In this document: positions 47,991 through 60,539 of the stretch, piece after piece
How the letters are laid out: each line of letters opens with the position of its first letter
Position numbering within the stretch: the first letter of the stretch is position 1
Source: Cyathus striatus
Lineage: Eukaryota > Basidiomycota > Agaricomycetes > Agaricales > Nidulariaceae
Length of the DNA: 64,000 nt
Direction: 5' to 3'
Assembly: GCA_025738555.1 (NCBI GenBank)
Contig: JAOVFP010000019.1
Coordinates: 930,001-994,000, forward strand
Position numbers and translations under genes: made by a program
Notes under the pieces: generated by a model
Seen by the model: only the letters and a program-made list of their open reading frames with translations
What the model was told of the DNA's origin: nothing
The model's database searches: none

Positions 47991-50900
47991 TTAGAATATA
48001 AAACAATAGCATAGATATTTCACCATAGTCATATGTTTATAATTCCATTTTTACAGTGTAAGAACATAATTAAAGGCCTGTATCAATACCAATAGGCATA
48101 AAGTAGTAATCTATGCCATACTACCAAGTGGTTTGATGCATATTGGTAGTGCAGAGTAATTAAAATTATAAAATATACAGTTTATGCTTGTTTTTATGCT
48201 TGTAATTTTACCATATACACAGGGTTAGTAAATTTAATTTTTTACACTCAGTCACTAATAGCTTTCATGCCTCAATGTTTGTGAGTATGAAAGTGTTGAG
48301 TCTCGCGACGAGAGTAGTTAGTTTATTAAATACTTAGAATGTAAATCCCAAATATAATAATCAACTTTTAAATCCCGAGGTGCGAAGTCAGTAAGTTCGA
48401 GGGGCGCAATTGTGTTCAAGTCCAAATTTAGATCAAGTTAAAAATAGTACAAGTTAAACTCGGGCTATTCTCGTTCACGGGTCAAAGTATTCAGAGTAAA
48501 GATATTCAATTTCAGAGGTAATTCAATATCACGGTACGTATTTCTCGGTATAAATTCGTCTCGTAACAATTCTGATTCTATTCTGTATCTCGTCTGAACC
48601 GCCCTATCCGTGGGAGGGAAGAATGCCTGGCAGTTCCTGCCGTTTCATTCCCTCCTCGCTCATCTATATACCTTTTCTTATCTACTTACTTACAAATTGC
48701 GTAGTAATAAATTTATAATTGATCTCCGGTGTTTCCCCGGCCCAGGTGTAAGGTAATGCGTCGTCAGCGCCCAGGCGGCGGTCAACCAATCGTGCGCATA
48801 ACCCAACGCGCTCCCTTTCTGCGACGCGCGCTCGTTTGAGCGTTCTATCGGTTACCTTCCTAATCGGGTAATCAGCCGATGCGGCAGCGGCAGCTGCTCG
48901 CATCAATTTCATTTACATCGGTCTAACGGGTCGGTTTTCCGTTCCCGCGTGAACTCCTGACCGTTGGGGTACTCATTCTCGTTCCGTTCTTTCTTCCCTT
49001 CCCCACTTCTCGCGCTCTCCCTCTCTGTCTCACTGTTTCGTTGTCTCGTTGTCTCGTCGCCTCGTCGTCGTCACTCAAGCTCGCTGATCTCATGTCTTAG
49101 TGGTTCAGGGTCTGGGTCTTGGGGATTTAGTAAGTCCGTGTTCTGTCAATCTCCATACTTTGTATCGCGTGCTGACTTTGTCATTAGTCATTTTGGCTGC
49201 TCTGGGTGTCTGATACTCATTGTACAGAATGCAACGTCGTTCTTTTGAAAGGTAAAGTAATACGTTATTTTATTGGTTTAAGGATTTAAAACCAGTACTG
49301 AGGCGGAGTATGTGTTTTAATAGGTTTATTTGTTTAATCCCTTGGTGTATTATGGGAGGCGGCGCGGGAACTCAGCCCCTCCCCGCTGTTTCCTCACTCG
49401 ACGCACTCGGTACTGGTGTCTCGAAATCGAGACGTAAAGAATTTAAATTTACAGTATGTTGCATTACTTTTACATGCGTATCAGAAAGTGAGCATGGAAA
49501 TGCAGTAATTTAACTAAGAACATAGAAATGCACAGTTTGTGTTCATTATAATTTGACTGCAAGCATGAAACTTGGTTGAGTGCGACAGGTGGCTATTTAC
49601 ATGAGCATTAATATAGTACTAATGCTTATTCAGGCTCACTTTCAACTTGCACTCAATGTGAAAGGATCTATGTGTGTTGAGCATAAATATATAAGTTTAA
49701 CTTATCATGCTTATGTTCACTTTCAATGTAATTGAGATCATTTGTGAATAAATATAGGCAAATAAAAGCCTATTTTGGTATGGTTTTTTTTGGATACATC
49801 CATACAATACAAAATTTACAAGTTCTCACAATTTTATCCATTGATACCTAGACTCATGCTACAGACACCCCCTGCAAGTTTCAGCCTCATATGCATGAAG
49901 TGAATATAGTGATAGAGTAGTTAATGTTGTGGCACGAATATATATGTGCCTTGATATAAGCATTCTTGCATTAATTGCCACTGTCTGCAGATATTGATAA
50001 GGTGGCTATTAATTTGATACAGAATTAGTGAATAAGGTACTATAAAAAGGTCAGACAGTATGAGACGCACCTTGACAATCTTGAGTTTAAGATCTGGAGT
50101 AAGTCCTGCACCACCAGCTAAATATGTAAGATACATATCTACCAAGGGAATAAAACAAACTATCAAACAATATAAATGATCATAGGAAGATATGACATAC
50201 CTGACTAGGGGAAACCCTATTACTAGTATTTGTAATAGTTCTGTTATTAATCAAAGTGCACACATGTCTCTTCATCCAATATCATAAATGGTTGGTAGCA
50301 TTGAGGTTGAAGTTCTTGGACAATGAAACGAGTAGGTGGTAAAGGTATAGTATGGAGGAACACACTTTATGAGGACAAAGGACTCTGGTTGTAGCAGTGG
50401 CGCCAGGATAAATGGGTGTTGGGCTAGTAGTGGGCATGCATCAGGACAATCAAGTGCCTGGTGCAGTTCTCTGGGAATGGTTATATGCACCTTGTGCAGT
50501 ATTGTGCGTAAGTGCATGGAATGCATCAGTGGGGACTTAGCATCTACACACACTAGTGTCTTGGCCTGCTACAGACTAATGGATACAGACAGGCATGGGC
50601 TATGTATTAATATTGTTACTTGTACATGCCTGTAGTTTCTCTAAAAATAGATAAGATACATACTGTACAGATTGATTGTTTCACATAGCTATAATGTATA
50701 TAAGTCTCATTGTAACAAACAGAAAAGCAAGTACCACCCGGAAAAGCCATATTTCCCTTCCCCACAGACAGGGTAGTATACAGATGAAATATATTTGATT
50801 TTTGGCGCATTTTCGAGTTTATAAGCACATATTGCACCCACAGCGCACATAGTCACAATGATCTCATTTTGTTAGCTTATTATTTGAATATCCATTACAA

Positions 50901-52743
50901 GTTGAGCTGTTAACACCTCAAATTTATAAGACTATTGTTAAAATACAAGTACTATTACTTGGAATATAGTATTATTACATTAGATAGTACTTCAAGTCTC
51001 GTAGTTTACTAGTAATCATACAATAGCACCATTAATATATACACATGTCAAACCAATTATTAATGTGAGTGTGCCAAATGGTTATATTCATGTATTCTTT
51101 GATATAGTACAATACAAACCTATGTCAATTTATATGATCTGGTCTTCACACTCACATATATTTCCTCCATCTAAAGATTTAAAATATAAGCTGTGTGTTC
51201 AAAAGGTAAGCATATAAAGATTAATACATTGCAAAGAGTGTTCGTGCATAGGCACAAACACTCCTTCAGCAAGCTATTAATATCAAGGGTCTATTAATAC
51301 CATAGTACAAATATAGACTGCTTACTGTCCAGCAGCATCCAAGTTTGATCCCCCCATGCATACTCAATTCATGCAAGTTATTGTGCTTGAAAATACCTCC
51401 AGGTTCTGGACAGTGTGTGAACTTTCAAGAAAATCTCCATCTATCAAGTGTTCGACTTAACCATAGCAAGTGATAAGCAAGAGTACAGTCTCATCATTAC
51501 ACATATGAATCTTTTTATACAGAGATTACCTTGTATTCTCTCTATTTATGCTCCCACCACTGTGTCTACATTTTCCAGCCTATCAATTCAGAATGTGTAT
51601 TAACTCTTACACTACATGTTCATAGCGAATTAATCAACTGCCGGCCAGTTTCAGCCAGTCCCATTTCTGTATTTTATGCTATGGTTCATTTATTGAGCCT
51701 ATCCTCTGCTAGATACAAGAAGCTTCTTTCAATTGTCTACTTGATTATTCAGACTTGAGGGCACATTTTTATACATGCCTTATTCATTATACTGTTAGTG
51801 TTTAAACATACACAACTTAATTTTTGATATGTATCAATGCATCTGTAGGACAGCACAGGTGCTTGGTTGAAATCCAGAGATTTTTATTTCATTCTTATTG
51901 CTTGACTCAGGCTATTAGTTATTCATCCATTTACCATGATGATAGGACTAAAAACATATAACAATAACTGAAAGATTATGCTGTTGTTTTCTGTCCTAAT
52001 TCTTATATATTACATTAGTACTCAGAAAAGTATGTTGGGTTCTGAATTAGGTTATTAGCTGAAATCCTGCCTGAACAACAGACATCTAAGTGAGAATCTA
52101 AGCGAATGCCACAAAGCCAAAAGCCGGAGCTCAAATATTTTGACATAGTCGAGCATGGTTGTCCGGCTTTCCATACCATATAAGATTAATCAATCTCTTT
52201 GATAACTTGTATTCGGCTAGATTGTGCCCTCTTATGCAGCTGGCCTGAGGCCTCTTCCCACAGGAGCAGCTTGCCAAGCGATGCCATTTCTTTACAACAC
52301 TCATAGAATTGTCTGCCCTGCTGTATATGGCATTAATGGTGGCAACATTACTGTCGAGATTAACTTTGAATTGAGAGGTGAGAAATAACCCAGTATGACT
52401 GTTACAAGGCAAACCTTGTTGCAATTTGTGTCATTCTCCACCTCCTTCTGTAACAGCTAACAGTCTCTGTCCTATCATAACTTCTATCCTTCCCTCTCCC
52501 ATACTTCATTCTCATCTCAATAACAACACAAACAAGACATTGAACAACCACAATGCCAAAATTCATTACACCAAGAAACACCACGCTGTTCAGAACAGGA
52601 AGAAACCTTATACTACCTTGCTCAATATCAACACACCTCATGTTCAACTTTAAACATGAAAAATGATATTTCTTTGTTATTTGTAAACTTGTTCCTACTC
52701 TTCTCAAAATGTACCTCTGTACTGTACTTATATAACTGATAAC
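47991..52743. other. Right interior of hAT element, no clear gene
   Basis: AT-rich sequence between the LTR element and the transposase relic. Open frames (for example 48964-49248 plus, 50272-50553 minus, 52131-52424 minus) are short and lack motifs I recognise. The minus-strand frame at 52131-52424 has protein-like composition and may be a relic. A GGAGGGAAGAATGCC ... CATTCCCTCC partial hairpin lies at 48613-48655. Upstream exons of the hAT transposase are expected here but I could not find a BED zinc finger or catalytic motifs. Confidence 0.35.
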
Positions 52744-53037
52744 ATGTTATTTGTTCCCTGTGAACTTATACACCAACTCTACCAATTTTTATTCAAGGCT
52801 TCTTTCATGTCTTGTGAACATGCATTTTCTTCGAGCAAGGAAAGCGCAACATTACATAGAAATTGCATTGCAACTGACCTATTCGCAGCTCATCAAATTC
52901 TCAAGTTCTCATTCAAACAACAATGCCTTACCTTTACTGATAATATTCAAATTGAAAAACTGGAAGATTACTGTATATGTGGTCCAGTAATGGCTTACAT
53001 TGCACAAGAGTCACTTCAAGTTACTAGGGGAAGATAG
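52744..53037 (+). pseudogene. hAT transposase C-terminal dimerisation domain relic
   Basis: The frame contains CEHAFSSSKESATLHRNCIA followed by AAHQILKFSFKQQCLTFTD and a short acidic tail, matching the hAT dimerisation motif (CERxFS, then RNRxSP, then ALQxLK). The key Cys-Glu, Phe-Ser and Leu-Lys positions remain. It ends 356 bp before the right terminal repeat, the expected place and strand for the 3' end of a hAT transposase. Upstream exons are not identifiable, so it is called a relic. Confidence 0.75.
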
Positions 53038-53751
53038 ACTCAAATAATTGGAAATTTTGATTATAAATACCAACTCAGAAGGGTAATCTGCCCCAGTACT
53101 TGAATTACATTAACTACTGTAAATTATCGCTATGTCTTGTAATACTAATGTTCTCAAATTCCACGTTTGCAAAGGAAGCTGGTCTTTGGTAACCATATAT
53201 AGCGCTTAACCTGGGACCTGGAGTCTGTCGCTCAACTCGCCATTTGATTGGCTGTTGACTTTATCACCAATATAGCACCGAAATCATGAACTAGATCACC
53301 ACTCCAATCGTTTCAAATCATAAAAACAATTTGCAGCAAACTATCTTTAAAATTTCAGATTGGTTCACTTCACATCAGTTTGCAACAACACTAGATAGAG
53401 GAGCAGAAGAAATAGAATGATGTTGGCAGTTGACCATCTGATGTAATTGTAATGATTAGGTGCTAGTGGTGCAAGTCTGGGAACAGCCTAAGGCCTGAAC
53501 TTTGAAAGGTGTCACAAACTTTATTGACTTGAACACCTGATGTCAGAGATGGTGGTAGGATCCGAATCAATCAAGTGGGATAAGTACATAAGGCATGAAC
53601 CCAACATAGTTTAGCGGTTGTTGCGTCTCATTTCCACGAAATGCCTCTATTCGAAAGGGCCCACAACTTCAATATCAACAACTCACAGTTCAATAATAAC
53701 TCCAAATCTGGATTAAATGGTATGTCTTCATACTACTATGACCATAAATGC

Positions 53752-55806
53752 CAGTACTTTACCCTCCCCCCCAATTTCTGGATGGACAAGATAATGTCTG
53801 GAATTTCTGGGTGGACTCCATATGAAAACCAGATTTTCCAGATGGAATCCACATGGAATACAGATTTTCCAGATGGACATGATAATTTCCGGACAAAGTC
53901 CACATTGAGTCCATGTTAAAGAACATTTTTTCTGGGTGGAATCCAGGTGGAATGAGAAATTTTCCAATTGATGGAAATGAAATATAACTTTGTTTTCCCA
54001 TAGAGTCACATAGTATTACAGTGTCACAATATCAAGTGTCTCACAGTATTGCAATCACCACAGTTATTTTCACATGGTATTACACTTGTCACACTTTTTG
54101 CAGTGTCACAGTATTGGAGTTGTTACAGTTACCATTGCATAGTGTCACAGTATCACACATGGTTATAATGAAGCAAATATCACATTCACATTGTCATAGT
54201 TATCAGGGTCATCTTCATTATCACACTTGTCACATAGTGTCACAGCTGTCAACATTTGTGATATTGTGACACTACAAAAAGTGTGACATTATGTAAAAGA
54301 TACTGTGACACTATGTGAAAGTGCTGAGTGTGACACAACATGAAAAGTGTGACACAACATGAAAAGTGTGACACAACATGAAAAGTGTGACACAATGTGA
54401 AAAGTGTGACACAATATGAAAAGTAGCTGTGATAACTGCAAGACTGTGAGACATATAATATTGTGATACTGCAATACTATGCAACATTGTGACACCTGTG
54501 TCACACTCAACACACTGCATCATGCAAGTGTGTCACACTTGATGCATAATGTCATGCTCCACACACCATGTCATGCTTAATACACAGTGTTACACTCAAC
54601 ACATGGTGTCATGCTTAACACACCATGTCACACTCAACACACAGTGTCACATGGTATCATGCTCAACACATGGTGTCACACTCAACACATAGTGTCACAC
54701 TCCACACACAGTGTCATGCTCAACACATAGTGTCACACTTAATGCACAGTGTCACACTTAATGCATAGCGTCACACTCAATGTGTAGTGTCACATTCAAT
54801 GCATTATGTCACACTCAACACACGGTGTCATGCTCAACACATGGTGTCACACTTAATGCACAGTGTCACACTCAATGTGTAGTGTCACATTCAATGCATC
54901 ATGTCACACTCAACACATGGTGTCACACTCAACACATGGTGTCACACTCAACACATGGTGTCACACTCAACACATGGTGTCATGCTCGACACATGGTGTC
55001 ACACTTAATGCACAGTGTCACACTTAATGCAGTGTCACACTTAATGCATAGTGTCACACTCAATGTGTAGTGTCACATTCAATGCATCTTGTCACACTCA
55101 ACACATGGTGTCACACTCAACACATGGTGTCACACTCAACACATGGTGTCACACTCAACACATGGTGTCACACTCAACACATGGTGTCACACTCAACACA
55201 TGGTGTCACACTCAACACAAGGTGTCACACTCAATGCATCATGTCACACTCAGCACATAGTGACATGCTCAATGCATAGTATCACACTCAGCACACAGTG
55301 TCACACTTGACATAGTCATAGAAGTTGTGGACTGTACAGCATGTGCTCATGCACAAGCTAGCCATAGTGTAATAGTTATGCACACCATCCACTATTATGT
55401 GAATGGGTATTATGTAATCATCACAACAATACTGGTTCAAACTATGCAACTATGCCATGCTCTACTAATTTATTTATGATACAAGTAAGTAAAATAAGTA
55501 ATAAACTACTAATTAATACAAGCTATGCAGAATCCATATGGATTCCAGGTGGAGTCCGGTATAGCAAATTCCTTCGGAATTCTGGCTGAAAGGCAGAATT
55601 TGGCCAATAATCCAGATTCCATATGGAATTCATCTGGAAAGCACCCGGACCAGAAAACTAAAATTTGGCTGGTGTCTCTGCCAAAACAAGTCCACCCGGA
55701 GTCCGGATGGAGTCCGTGGAATGGCCGGAAATTCCACGGACTTTCTGGGGAGTCCGTGGATTCCGTCCGGACTCCGGAAGGAATTTAGGGGGGAGTGTAA
55801 AGACCT
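53752..55806. mobile_element. 2.06-kb non-autonomous element in NLR3 intron 1
   Basis: A 9-bp direct repeat CATAAATGC lies at 53743-53751 and 55807-55815. Ends CAGTACTTTACCCTCCCCCC and the complement of GGGGGGAGTGTAAAGACCT form imperfect inverted repeats. Flanks inside both ends are full of short TGGAATCC/TCCGGA motifs. The core is a TGTCACA-type tandem array. No coding frame is supported. The long open frames in the core are artefacts of the repeat unit. NLR1 and NLR2 provide the empty site. Confidence 0.75.
54530..55310 (+). repeat. 19-bp tandem array (GTGTCACACTCAACACATG)
   Basis: Tens of near-exact tandem copies of a 19-bp unit. Related but irregular TGTCACA motifs occur at 54000-54530, changing strand near 54265. 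The core motif matches that of the giant element's terminal array. Confidence 0.85.
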
Positions 55807-58800
55807 CATAAATGCTGCCAAATCACTGAATCATTACCCACGATATAAGGGATACAATATCTCGCTCAGAATATTGCTTCGAGCGCGACTCATGATTCAG
55901 ATAGAAGTCGTAATAGGGCAACTTGCCATCCTGGAACCCAGGAGGATATATTGCAAGATATATTAAACTGGGCTTTAAACGATAACGATGACCAAAAGAA
56001 TATTTATTGGCTTCACGCTCCTGCCGGGGTAGGGAAATCGGTTATCTTTCAGACAGTAGCAGTTAAGCTGCAAGAGGAGGGAAAGCTTGGAGCCAGCTTT
56101 TTTTTCTCCAGGACTGATCCGGCTAGTAATAATGTCTCAAGGCTATTCGCTACTATTGCTTATAAGCTTGCCATTTCATCTGGGTCATCTGATCTTCGGA
56201 ATGCAGTTGAAGCCAAGATCGAGGACGATCCCAGCATAGTACAGCAATCTATGGAAATACAGTGGAAAAGGTTCGTAGTTGAGCCATTGAAAAAAGTTTC
56301 TGGCAATGATGTGAACATCGCCACAAGTGTTATTCTCATTGATGGGCTGGATGAATGTGAGAACGACGAGAGTCAACTGGAGTTATTGGAACTACTTGAC
56401 AAAGCTGAATTTGAAGATCTTCCGCTCCGTGTTATCGTGTCTAGTCGTCCAGAGTCACATATTCAAGACTCCATTCTTAAGGATAAATCGGTCAAATGTG
56501 AACTCCGTCGTTCGGATAAAGTAGATGATGAAATATGTTTATTCCTGTGTGACAAGTTCCAGGAGCTATGCAAACAAAGGAAATTTCGTGCGTCGATTCG
56601 TTTGGTTGTGGGAACATGGCCTTCCGATTTGGACCTTGATACACTTGTTGCAAAGGCGTCAGGACAGTACATCTACGCAACAACTGTATTGAGATACATA
56701 GAATTAGGCAAAGGCACCCCTGTCAAGTGCCTCAGGCATATTATAGACCTTGAAAATGCCCATGAATCATTCTCAAGTCTTGATATACTTTATCGAGAAA
56801 TTTTGTCGAAATGTCCTACTGTTACTTTAACTGTTTTAGGATTTCTTTATATCCTCCTACGAGAAACGCAGCATATACTTTTACCGACATTGTCAATCAT
56901 TGATCAACTGCTACAGCTGGACCTGGGGGAAATTGAGGAAGCTCTCGAAACTTTACATTCTCTAGTTTGCATCCCTGATTTGTCACTGCTGTCAACATGG
57001 GACATCGCGGAGCCCTATTTTCATCATGCATCCCTGGAGGATTATTTGACCGATAGGTGACGATCAGTAAAATATTTTGTCGATATGAAAGAGACCTACC
57101 AACATTTTATAACTTGCTGCCAGAATAGCTTTGAGCTGATTTTCAGCAAGTCTCACATTCATCAATCAATTGAGGATTCTCCCCATTCCCAACATACAAC
57201 TTGTAACTTCTGTAAGTACACTCTGCATACAAACAAGATGGTACTAACTACATGTCTTTCCAGTTTGTTGCTTTTATGCATTATCAAAATGGTTTGGCCT
57301 TCGAAGAGATCAAATGAAAATGAAAGGGTTAGTATCAGGAGAAAGTGCCATTGCATGGGTTTCAGATGATACCCCTTTAGTACAGTGAGTTTATCAACAA
57401 ATATAAACCTCCAATGTAACTAACTGCTAGGTTGCCAATACAGATTACAGCATATGCTAACTAATATGGCATCTATGTTTCCTTCTCCAGGGGAAGACTA
57501 TGAATTCTCGAGCAACAGTAAGCAGCAGCAGATGGCGCAAAACTGCACCTTGGAAGCCTTTGTGGTCACTGCCACCATTATAGGGGACCATTACCTAGCA
57601 ATAGGACACATGTCTGAATTAGTGATGCCCAAAGACAAATCTGGGCAGGAGTCATTTTCAAACATCTTGGATCTTGTAAGTGGTCTGTACTTTATATTTG
57701 GTAAACAAATAATGAATCATGTATCAGGCAATATGTAACCCATACCTTCAGTGGGACCTAAAAAGAAAATTCCTTGGACATATAGGCCAGCTTCTTCAGA
57801 TGATCATTGTTCCATCTATCTATTACTTTCAGGGTTTAATCTTATGGGATGGCATGCCCTTTGCACACAGGAGTTATGATGCAGAAATTCATCAGGGGCA
57901 TTTCCAAGGCCAACAGTTATGTATCAAACGATACAGAGTGGTAGGAACATCAAATTTTTTTTCTGAGGTGATCTATTGTCTTGCACTATAATTTCTTTGC
58001 TCACCATTCCTCATTGTTAGTTTCACCCACATACATTTTCAGTTTTAAGGCACTTCAGTCACTGTCCCAGCATACTTCCATTTTATGGAATATATTTATT
58101 CTCGCCTTCTTCGACATTGCGCCGGCTTGCCCCAATCTCCCCATGTCTGCCAAATACATTGAGATCTTATTGTGAAGGATTTACTTCAAATAATGCAAAG
58201 ATGTTAACAGTGAGAATAAGCTATTATTTTATTTTAGTTTTAAGTTTAAAAACATGGATAGATTGCTGACATTGTTACAGCTATACATTATTTATACATG
58301 GAGGGGATTATACCGGCGTATTTTTTGCCAGTATGTGTTGTTATTTGATCTTTAAAGACACAATCTGACACTCAACTAGAGCAACATTTTTGTATCATCA
58401 AACAGTTATGGATACCTTTCAATACTGTCTCCAGCTTATTATTCCGAGAAGTTTTATGTGGGCAAGCTACCTGATGAAATTGGACACATGATGAGTCATA
58501 ATCTGTCCCCATCTCGATATTCCCCTCCGAAGTTCTTCTAGATGACTCCCAGGTTATCATCAACTATAAATTAAACGTATATTCACTTGCATCTGTTATA
58601 TATGAGGTGATTTCTTTGCCTGAATGTAAATGTAACTCGGTGCTTATGCAGGTATATCTATCAGATACTGACAGGTCATCAGCCATTTTTTGAGGATGGT
58701 ATGGATGTTAGTGTTTTCGTGCATATTAGGGGGGGCGGGGGGCCTTCAAAACCACCCGGGGACAATACATGTTGGGAGGTCAATGGAGGTCTACTAACTG

Positions 58801-59134
58801 AAGATATCTGGAAATTATTGGTCGAATGTTGGAACAAGGACCCTATGAAACGACCTACATTGGAAGAAATCTATAACCGGATGCATCTCGGAGACATTGA
58901 GGATACATGTCCTCCAGACAACTGGCCTCTTGCGGCTCGTTTCAATGATCTGTGCCATAGCGCACAATTCATAACACCGAAGGTTATAGAAAATACGTTT
59001 AAATTGGTAAGTGATTTATTTCTGTGCATTTCATATTTTCTATAATACATCTTTGTCAGCTTAAGGAAGCGGAATCACTTGAGTATGAGTATCAGCAGTG
59101 GAATGATTTTTCTGACTCCCTGTGGCCTTGGTGA

Positions 59135-60535
59135 TTGGAAGTGGAGCCAGGGAACTCTGTATAAATGATTTGGATATATGCGCTCACATGTGGTTCTCAC
59201 TATGCACCCCTACTCATGTTTTCGAACCGACTCGGATGTGATATGATTGAAGCTGCCTTTATTCATAGGACACATCTTTTGTACATTAGAATTAACTCTG
59301 AGGTGATAAAGGATTTTGCCTACGAAGAGACCACAGATGCTTTAGCAGTTATGACTGCTACCCGGTCCGAAGTACTACATCCTCTTCCACACTATATCCC
59401 TAATACATTTGCTGTGCGACACAGTGTACACCGTATACACGTGTAAGTTAAGTTTAGCAAACGAAAACGTGTTTCTTTGAACGTCCTGATTCCTGAATCC
59501 TGAACCCCGGGCCTGATTGTTCTAATCTTTCGTCTTCTTGGCTTGGGAAGCAGCTTCTTTTCATGTAGATAACTCAGGACTTGAATTGAATTTAAAGCTG
59601 TGCGATGTTGTAGCAAGTTGTGCTCGATCGATGGTGGGGATTTTCAAGGTTCATTTGTTCGTCACCTAGCCGTGTATATGTTACCTGAATCTCTGATGCA
59701 ACAATTAAATGATTTTCACCTTACAACGGACTCGCGCTCACCTCCGAGATCTTCTTCTCATGTTGATGTGCCTTGACTTATAATTAACCACCAGCCTCGT
59801 TCTTCTCGCGAAGATAAATCACATCAAGCGAAAAGGTGATCTTACTATAAGAAGCTTGGTTTTTGTTTGATTCATTGAGTTTTCTTGTCAGTGGGATAAG
59901 CTACAAATGTAGGACTCTCCATCCAGCTGGATTATCACATATTTCTACCTGGTAAACTCAGACTTACCCAAACAATCAACCTTCTGAGTCTCTCAGCCAC
60001 ACTCAGCGCACCCGGACTGATTCTAGTGTACATCCCCCAAATTCTCCCACAGTACTACTTCTAAACCACTGCGGCATACACACATGTAGGGTTAACTTTA
60101 GCATTTGAAGGGAGAAAACGTGTTTTGACCTTGTGGGAAGCATATGTGTTCCTGATGTTCTAATCTATCTATTATGGCCCAAGTGTATTATCAGCGTCTT
60201 TTTGTGTAGATAAGCCTTTGGAAGTTGGGTTTAAAGGTGTTCCTATGTTCGATCGTGGTGTGGGGGTGGCTGATTCGAGGTGGGGTTTAAACACTGGCAT
60301 GTGTTTTTTTTGAAAAATGAATTTTCGAGGATTGGAAAAGTCATAAGTAGGTAGTAGAATGAGAAATGATCTTATCATATAGAGGAATGACGCACAAGAT
60401 TCGGGGTGTAGGACATTATGATGAGGATATTCTTGGAATCGTAGGGTCCATGCCATATACTCCATAACTTCATAAGGGATATAAGTGCGAACTGAGGTTA
60501 ACTTCTACCGCCACCGGTGCGATGTGCGTTATCTT
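59135..60535. other. Duplicated non-coding tract downstream of NLR3
   Basis: This aligns with 17145-18560 and 30892-32130. Similarity breaks at about 60535-60540, after GTGCGTTATCTTC, where unit 3 meets unrelated sequence. No gene is supported. Confidence 0.55.
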
Positions 60536-60539
60536 CACA

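Larger units (their letters stand above)
37844..53393 (+). mobile_element. 15.55-kb hAT element with nested retrotransposon
   Basis: Termini TAGTGTTGTCGC and GCAACAACACTA are inverted repeats flanked by GATGGAGG (37836-37843) and GATAGAGG (53394-53401), an 8-bp duplication with one mismatch. The unit 2 sequence GGAGGTGGATGGATGAGCAG (near 27073) is the empty site. The hAT dimerisation-domain relic at 52744-53037 confirms the superfamily. Removing the LTR retrotransposon and its TSD copy leaves about 6.3 kb. The interior otherwise lacks an intact transposase. Confidence 0.8.
53641..59134 (+). pseudogene. NLR3: NACHT-pseudokinase gene, broken
   Basis: Exon 1 (53641-53719, MPLFERAHNFNINNSQFNNN) keeps its donor. 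Intron 1 contains a 2.06-kb insertion, and exon 2 begins at 55850 after an intact acceptor, giving GIQYLAQ as in the paralogues. NACHT motifs APAGVGKS, VILIDGLDE and SSRPESHI are present. A TGA at 57058-57060 replaces the CGA found in NLR1 (TDR-stop-RS), and the exon 4-5 junction near 57757 is out of frame by one base. The kinase-like part (RSYDAEIHQGHFQGQ, LCIKRYR, IHYLYMEGII, LLVECWNKDPMKRPT) lacks the catalytic Asp. The last exon ends SDSLWPW at 59134. NACHT sequence is closer to NLR1 than to NLR2. Confidence 0.8.

Noticed and set aside
37844..53393. The 15.5-kb block as another Starship-like or giant novel element
   Set aside because: TAGTGTTG ends, an 8-bp duplication and the CEHAFSSSKE dimerisation relic identify an ordinary hAT element enlarged by a nested retrotransposon.
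54780..55310. Overlapping open frames of Thr/His/Val repeats in the 19-bp array
   Set aside because: Same artefact: a tandem repeat without stops in several frames.
54530..55310. CRISPR-like regular repeats
   Set aside because: Units are contiguous with no unique spacers, and the genome is clearly fungal.
53720..55849. A stop (TAA) and the insertion as disabling lesions in NLR3
   Set aside because: Both lie within intron 1, and donor and acceptor are intact. The real lesions are TGA at 57058 and the frameshift near 57757.
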